A stretch of DNA of 27,335 nucleotides, from NCBI GenBank assembly GCA_900547085.1, contig URFI01000006.1, positions 1-27,335 of the forward strand, read 5' to 3'. Numbering within the stretch: the stretch's first letter is position 1; the number at the start of each line of letters is the position of its first letter. Positions 22,441 through 27,335 of this stretch are shown piece after piece. The notes under the pieces were generated by a model. That model worked only from the letters and a program-made list of their open reading frames with translations. It did no database searches and was not told the origin of the DNA. A program made the translations under genes and the position numbers. The DNA is from an uncultured Prevotella sp. (lineage in GTDB: Bacteria; Bacteroidota; Bacteroidia; Bacteroidales; Bacteroidaceae).

Positions 22441-25400
22441 ATGACATTTACAAAATTTATCAAGCGACCGGTATTGTCAACGGTGATCTCCGTGGTCATC
22501 GTGATCTTGGGATTCATCGGACTGTCCACGCTTCCCATCGAGCAATATCCGGATCTAGCGCCACCTACCATTTCTGTATGGACCAGTTACATCGGCGCAG
22601 ATGCTGAGACGGTGAAGAACTCTGTGCTCGCTCCCCTTGAGGAAAGCATCAACGGAGTGGAGAACATGGAGTACATGACCTCGCAGGCTACCAACGCAGG
22701 TGCGGCGCAGATTACCATTTATTTCCGTCAGGGAACCAATCCTGACATGTGTGCCGTCAACGTGCAGAACCGCGTTTCGCAAGCTCAAGGCTTGCTGCCG
22801 GCAGAGGTAAACCGCGTGGGTGTGACCGTATCCAAGCGTCAAACCTCGCAGGTGTTGATGTACACGCTGACGTCGGAAGGTGGCAAATACGATGATAGGT
22901 TTTTAACCAACTACAACAACATCAACATCATTCCGGCCATCAAGCGTGTTCAAGGCGTGGGTGACGTGCAGAGCCCAGGTATGAAGACCTACTCCATGCG
23001 TATCTGGTTGAAGCCTGACGTAATGAAACAGTATGGCTTGATGCCATCTGACATCGTTGGCGCGTTGGCCGAACAAAACGTGGAAGCTGCCCCTGGTTCG
23101 TTCGGTGAACAGAGCAACATGGCCTACGAGTATGTGATGCGCTATAAAGGTCGTCTGAAAACAGCCGACGAGTTTGGCAACATTATCTTGCACAGTACGC
23201 AGACCGGGCAGACCCTGAAGTTGAAAGATGTGGCAAAGATAGAACTTGGTGGATTGACTTATGCCGTGAGCATGCGCAACAACAACCAACCATCGTCCAT
23301 GGGTATGGTTCAACAAATTGCGGGTTCGAACGCCAACGACATTGCTAAGGCGGTGAAAGCTGAATTGGAAAATCAGGCAAAGAACTTCCCGCCGGGCATG
23401 GAATACAAGATTAACTATGATGTGACCGAGTTCCTTTATGCTTCTATCGCAGAGGTTCTCAAGACATTGGTCATTACTTTGCTGCTGGTATTCTTGGTGG
23501 TTTACATCTTTTTACAGGACTTCCGTTCTACCTTGATTCCGCTGATTGCCGTGCCGGTGTCACTGATAGGAACCTTCTTCTTCTTGCAATTGTTCGGATT
23601 CTCCATCAACTTGCTTACGCTGTCGGCCCTCTTGCTGGCGATAGCCATCGTGGTTGACGACGCCATCGTGGTGGTTGAGGCCGTTCATGCCAAGTTGGAT
23701 TTGGGGTATAAGAGTGCGTTGACGGCCAGCATTGATGCGATGAACGAAATTGCGGGTGCCATTATTTCCATCACGTTGGTGATGGCTGCTGTGTTCGTTC
23801 CGGTGTCGTTCATCGGTGGAACATCAGGAACGTTCTACCGAGAGTTTGGTGTGACTATGGCGGTGTCAATCATCATATCGGCTTTGAACGCATTAACGCT
23901 CTCTCCAGCATTGTGTGCCATCTTCCTGAAACCAAAGAATGAGGATGGAACCGAGCGCAAGATGAGTAGGATAGACCGTTTTCATGCGTCGTTTAACACC
24001 AGTTATGAGAAGGTCTTGGGTAAATACAAAAATCGATTGCAAAAGCTGGTTAGGAAGCCAATTCTTACGGGTGTCTTCATTGTGGTGGGTGCAATAGCTT
24101 TGCTCTTGACCATGAAGACAACCAAAACAGGATTGGTTCCGGATGAAGATACGGGTACACTGTTCTGTACAGTGTCTATGCCTCCGGCAACAAGTGCGGT
24201 GCGCACGCAGCAAGTGATCGACCAGGTTGATGCCATGTTGGCCAGCAATCCCGCCATTCAGAGCCGCGAACAGCTGCAAGGATTCAACTTCATTGCCGGG
24301 CAAGGGTCTGACCAAGCCACCTTTGTTATTAAGTTGAAGCCTTTTAGTGAGCGTAACATGGGGCAAAGTGCCATGGCGGTTTTAGGCATGATTTATAAGC
24401 AGACGGCTCAGATAAAGGATGCTCAAATCTTGGCATTCGCGCCACCTATGATTCCTGGTTTTGCCTTGAGCAACGGCGTCTCCTTGGTGTTGCAGGACAA
24501 AACGGGTGGCGATTTGAATAAATTCTTCCAAGTAACAAAGGCTTATTTGGCCGAATTGAACAAGCGTCCGGAGATACAAATGGCCATGACCTCGTACAAT
24601 CCAAACTATCCTCAGTATCTGATTGATGTGGATGTGGCTAAATGTAAGCAGGCAGGCATATCTCCTGCCACCGTTTTGAGTACGCTTCAGGGGTATTACG
24701 GCGGCATGTACGCCTCTAACTTCAATGCATACGGCAAGCTGTATCGTGTTATGATTCAGGGCGATGTGTCCAGTCGTGAGCGTCCGGAAGGGCTGAATGA
24801 CATCTATGTTCGTACACCTGGCGGCATGGCACCCGTGCAAAGTTTCATTTCGATGAAGCGTGTTTTCGGCCCATCAAACATCAATCGATTCAATATGTTT
24901 ACGAGTATCAACGTACAGGTAACGCTGAATAGCGGTTATTCCACAGGTGAAGCCATTCAAGCCATCAAGGAAGTTGCCGCGACAGACTTGCCTCAAGGCT
25001 ACGGATACGACTTCTCTGGCTTGTCAAGGTCAGAGAGTGAATCGAGCAACGTCACTGGCATAATATTTGTATTGTGCTTCTTATTCGTGTATTTGATATT
25101 GGCAGCGCAGTACGAAAGTTACCTGTTGCCCTTCGCAGTTATCCTCTCTATACCGTTTGGATTGGCGGGTGCTTTCCTCTTCACGCAGTTGTTTGGACAC
25201 AACAATGACATCTATATGCAGATTTCTCTGATTATGTTGATAGGTTTGTTGGCCAAGAATGCCATTCTGATTGTGCAGTTCGCACTTGAAAGACGGCGCA
25301 CCGGTATGGCCATTACATGGTCTGCCATTCTTGGATCGGGTGCTCGTTTGCGACCCATCTTGATGACTTCGTTGGCCATGGTCATCGGTTTGTTGCCCAT

Positions 25401-25650
25401 GATGTTTGCCATGGGCGTGGGAAAGAATGGTAATCAAACGCTGGGTGCGGCCGCTGTAGGAGGTATGTTGATTGGTACGCTCTGTCAATTGTTTGTTGTT
25501 CCGGGTTTGTTTGTCATCTTCCAGGCATTGCAGGAGAGATTCACACCGATTAAGTTTGACGATGAAGAGAACTCTGAAGCAGAGGCTGAACTGCAACAAT
25601 ACGCGCGTCGCCCGGTAGGAATCACAGTAGATGAGAATAATAAAGAATAG
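22441..25650 (+). CDS. RND efflux pump inner-membrane permease (HAE1/AcrB-type)
   Basis: A 1069-aa proton-driven pump of the usual AcrB length, with the typical pattern of one N-terminal helix, a large periplasmic loop, a membrane block, a second large loop and a second membrane block. The N-terminal FIKRPVLSTVISVVIVILG, the LPIEQYPDLAPPTISV segment and GVGDVQ are classic HAE1 features. The proton-relay residues are present: D406-D407 in AIVVDDAIVVVE and K939 in LLAKNAILIVQFALERR. No frameshift or stop interrupts it. It lies 77 nt after the adaptor gene, and its stop codon is 2 nt before the ATG of the outer-membrane-factor gene. The C-terminal tail (about 1040-1069) is acidic and soluble. 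Confidence 0.95.
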   Translation: MTFTKFIKRPVLSTVISVVIVILGFIGLSTLPIEQYPDLAPPTISVWTSYIGADAETVKNSVLAPLEESINGVENMEYMTSQATNAGAAQITIYFRQGTNPDMCAVNVQNRVSQAQGLLPAEVNRVGVTVSKRQTSQVLMYTLTSEGGKYDDRFLTNYNNINIIPAIKRVQGVGDVQSPGMKTYSMRIWLKPDVMKQYGLMPSDIVGALAEQNVEAAPGSFGEQSNMAYEYVMRYKGRLKTADEFGNIILHSTQTGQTLKLKDVAKIELGGLTYAVSMRNNNQPSSMGMVQQIAGSNANDIAKAVKAELENQAKNFPPGMEYKINYDVTEFLYASIAEVLKTLVITLLLVFLVVYIFLQDFRSTLIPLIAVPVSLIGTFFFLQLFGFSINLLTLSALLLAIAIVVDDAIVVVEAVHAKLDLGYKSALTASIDAMNEIAGAIISITLVMAAVFVPVSFIGGTSGTFYREFGVTMAVSIIISALNALTLSPALCAIFLKPKNEDGTERKMSRIDRFHASFNTSYEKVLGKYKNRLQKLVRKPILTGVFIVVGAIALLLTMKTTKTGLVPDEDTGTLFCTVSMPPATSAVRTQQVIDQVDAMLASNPAIQSREQLQGFNFIAGQGSDQATFVIKLKPFSERNMGQSAMAVLGMIYKQTAQIKDAQILAFAPPMIPGFALSNGVSLVLQDKTGGDLNKFFQVTKAYLAELNKRPEIQMAMTSYNPNYPQYLIDVDVAKCKQAGISPATVLSTLQGYYGGMYASNFNAYGKLYRVMIQGDVSSRERPEGLNDIYVRTPGGMAPVQSFISMKRVFGPSNINRFNMFTSINVQVTLNSGYSTGEAIQAIKEVAATDLPQGYGYDFSGLSRSESESSNVTGIIFVLCFLFVYLILAAQYESYLLPFAVILSIPFGLAGAFLFTQLFGHNNDIYMQISLIMLIGLLAKNAILIVQFALERRRTGMAITWSAILGSGARLRPILMTSLAMVIGLLPMMFAMGVGKNGNQTLGAAAVGGMLIGTLCQLFVVPGLFVIFQALQERFTPIKFDDEENSEAEAELQQYARRPVGITVDENNKE

Positions 25651-25652
25651 TG

Positions 25653-27034
25653 ATGAAAATACAAAATATAATGATTATGGGACTTGCAGCATTGGCTTTG
25701 ACCAGCTGCAAGAGCCTCTATGGAACGTACCAACGCCCCAATGTGAGCACCAAGGGAATCGTTCGTGATTCGCTTTCGATGACAGATACGTTGGTTGTGA
25801 CAGACACTACGAGCTTTGGTAACATGCCTTGGCGCAGTGTGTTTACCGATCCACAATTGCAAACGCACATCGAAAGGGCGTTGACTAACAATGTTGATCT
25901 TCTGAATGCTGCGCTGAACGTGAAGATGGCTGAGGCACAATTGAAAGCAGCCAGGTTGTCTTTTCTGCCTTCTTTCACCTTTGCTCCCCAGGGAACCATC
26001 GCTTCTTGGGATGGTGGAAAGGCCATTTCAACTTATCAATTGCCCGTTGGAATGTTGACCTCTTTGGCAATTTGCTCAGTCAGAAACGTGCCGCACAGGT
26101 AGCATTATTGGCCACAAAGGACTATCAGACGTTGGTCAAAACCAATATCATCAGCGGGGTAGCGAATATGTATTACACCCTCTTGATGCTCGACAAGCAG
26201 CTCGAAATCGTCAACAACATGCACGAATTGACCAAAGAAACGTGGGACAAGATGAAGGTATTGAAAGATCTTGGACGCGGTATTCGGTCGACAGGTGTGC
26301 AGAGTGCCGAAGCAAACTACTATGCAGTGGAGGCCAAAAAGACCGATTTGGTGCGCCAAATACGTGAAACGGAGAACGCTTTGTCGCTCTTGATTGGACA
26401 ACCGGCACAGAGTATTTCGCGCGGAAGGCTTGAGAATCAGGCTCTGCCCACGAACTTATCTACCGGCATCGGCATCCAGTTGCTGGCCAATCGTCCCGAC
26501 GTTCATGCGGCTGAGATGCAATTAGCCGAATGTTTCTATGGTGTTGAAACCGCTCGAAGCCGTTTTTATCCAAGTCTAACGATTGCTCCTACCGGCATGT
26601 TTACCAACAGTGCGGGAGCTGCGGTCATCAATCCAGGCAAATGGATGCTATCGGCCGTCGGCAGTTTGGTGCAGCCTATTTTCCAAAAGGGAAAGATTAT
26701 TGCAGGCCTACGCGTTGCTGAAGCGCAATATGAAAAGGCCTTCAACACGTGGCAGAATAGCATATTGAAGGCCGGAAATGAAGTGAGTAACGCACTTGTG
26801 CTTTACCATTCGTCGGATGAAAAGAGCAAGATTGAAGCTAAACAAATACAAACTCTGCAACAAAATGTGGAGGATACCAAGCTTCTTTTAAGTCAGTCGA
26901 GCAGTACATACCTTGAGGTAATCACTGCTCAGCAAACCCTTCTCAATGCGCAGATGGCTAAGATTACGGACGATTTTCACAAGATGCAGGCTGTTGTAAA
27001 CCTCTATCAGGCCCTCGGCGGCGGTGTGAAATAA
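25653..27034 (+). pseudogene. RND outer-membrane factor (OprM/TolC-type lipoprotein), frameshifted
   Basis: The gene reads in two frames. The first part, from ATG 25653, has a lipobox (LALTSC) and the N-terminal OMF region (MPWRSVFTDPQLQTHIERALTNN, then LKAARLSFLPSF). It continues to about 26045 (TYQLP) and then runs into a stop at 26100-26102. The second part is in another frame from about 26048 (WNVDLFGN) to the stop at 27034. It contains LLANRPDVHAAEMQLAE, ARSRFYPSLTIAPTGMF and VEDTKLLLSQSSSTYLEVI, the conserved OMF C-terminal half. In family members a tryptophan follows the tyrosine after about seven residues; here only four remain. A 10-nt deletion fits best, though a single missing base would also restore the frame. 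The second frame has no good start of its own. Without correction the tripartite pump lacks its cognate channel. Confidence 0.85.
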
Positions 27035-27037
27035 TAG

Positions 27038-27134
27038 CATAGGATAGTTGATAGGTTGACAAGGTAGAACCAATCAGGCAAAATAGTCCTATGAGATAAG
27101 GTTCGACCTGCATGATGTACCAACTCATCAACTA
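27038..27134 (+). terminator. Nested inverted repeats after the efflux operon
   Basis: The outer arms TAGTTGAT/ATCAACTA (27045-27052, 27127-27134) are perfect. The inner arms AGGTAGAACC/GGTTCGACCT (27062-27071, 27100-27109) have one mismatch, and CATAGGA/TCCTATG (27038-27044, 27087-27093) is an alternative pairing. There is no T-run, so a terminator role is uncertain. The segment lies between the efflux operon and the LpxA-like gene. Confidence 0.35.
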
Positions 27135-27163
27135 ATAAACTATAAACTAAAAAACTAAAAATT

Positions 27164-27335
27164 ATGGCATACGATATCAGTGAGAAAGCGGAAATATCAC
27201 CCAAAGCGAAGATTGGAAACAATTGTAAAATCTTCCCTTTCGTATATATTGAAGAAGATGTAGTGATAGGAGACAACTGTGTGATTTATCCCTTTGTCAG
27301 CATTTTGAAGGGGACTCGCCTGGGATGTAACAACA
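27164..27335 (+). CDS. LpxA-like left-handed beta-helix acyltransferase, 3'-truncated by window edge
   Basis: The first 57 residues of a hexapeptide-repeat protein, starting MAYDISEKAEISPKAKIGNN. The I-G-x-x repeats (AKIGNNCKIFPFVYIEEDVVIGDNCVIYPFV, split over several turns) form the left-handed beta helix of acyltransferases. The opening resembles acyl-ACP--UDP-N-acetylglucosamine O-acyltransferase (LpxA, first step of lipid A synthesis). The diagnostic catalytic histidine and C-terminal helical domain lie beyond the window, so another hexapeptide acyltransferase is possible. The start has an A-rich upstream context with no Shine-Dalgarno sequence. Confidence 0.7.
   Translation, partial: MAYDISEKAEISPKAKIGNNCKIFPFVYIEEDVVIGDNCVIYPFVSILKGTRLGCNN

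Noticed and set aside
27095..27125. tRNA-like GGTTCGA (T-loop motif) followed later by ACCA
   Set aside because: No acceptor, D or anticodon stems can be formed around it; the motif is one arm of the inverted repeat at 27062-27109.
1..27335. CRISPR arrays, toxin-antitoxin, restriction-modification, phage or conjugative genes
   Set aside because: No direct-repeat/spacer pattern and no protein of these families was found on either strand.

Overview
The window looks like ordinary chromosomal DNA from a Bacteroidales bacterium, most likely Prevotella or a close relative. Three things point there. Nine genes or operons have a Bacteroidetes-type -7 box (TAnnTTTG) upstream. Shine-Dalgarno sequences are mostly absent. 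The gene families are typical of the group: a DUF4251 lipoprotein, a DUF1599 protein beside a DoxX-like membrane protein and tpiA, a secreted endonuclease I with a C-terminal sorting-like motif, and an RND efflux operon with a lipoprotein outer-membrane factor. I assign the genus by resemblance only. There is no rRNA, tRNA, CRISPR array, insertion sequence, phage gene or recognisable defence system.

Layout. 1-1964: a secreted TPR protein cut at its 5' end by the window edge. 2104-5620: translation genes thrS, infC, rpmI and rplT, closed by a strong bidirectional terminator. 5759-9372: two divergent transporters, a CPA-type K+/H+ antiporter (minus) and an SLC13-type permease (plus), both with RCK_C/TrkA-C regulatory domains. 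9373-10195: a long non-coding region. 10196-13296: three exported or envelope proteins (endonuclease I, DUF4251 lipoprotein, GH25 muramidase-like protein). 13420-18343 (minus, read right to left): DUF1599, DoxX-like membrane protein, tpiA, SPOR protein, folE and exonuclease III. 18554-18964 (minus) and 19059-20495 (plus): a small lipoprotein divergent from a CCA-adding-type nucleotidyltransferase with an HD domain. 20496-21145: a second long non-coding region. 21146-27034: an RND efflux operon (adaptor, pump, outer-membrane factor), whose outer-membrane-factor gene is frameshifted. 27164-27335: the start of an LpxA-like acyltransferase, cut by the right edge.

The protein-coding content is largely core metabolism and envelope functions, and I do not see a new multi-gene system. 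The least explained signal lies in the two long non-coding regions (9373-10195 and 20496-21145). They share three motif blocks in the same order: an 11-mer AGCATGCTTTT, a GCGTATTT/AAATACG inverted repeat, and a CGGGT...TTTTCAACAT block. They also hold nested hairpins. They look like two diverged copies of one structured non-coding element. The next most notable features are the broken outer-membrane-factor gene, the thrS-infC hairpin carrying a 9-nt Shine-Dalgarno sequence with no gene after it, and two minus-strand genes whose promoters imply very short or no 5' leaders.
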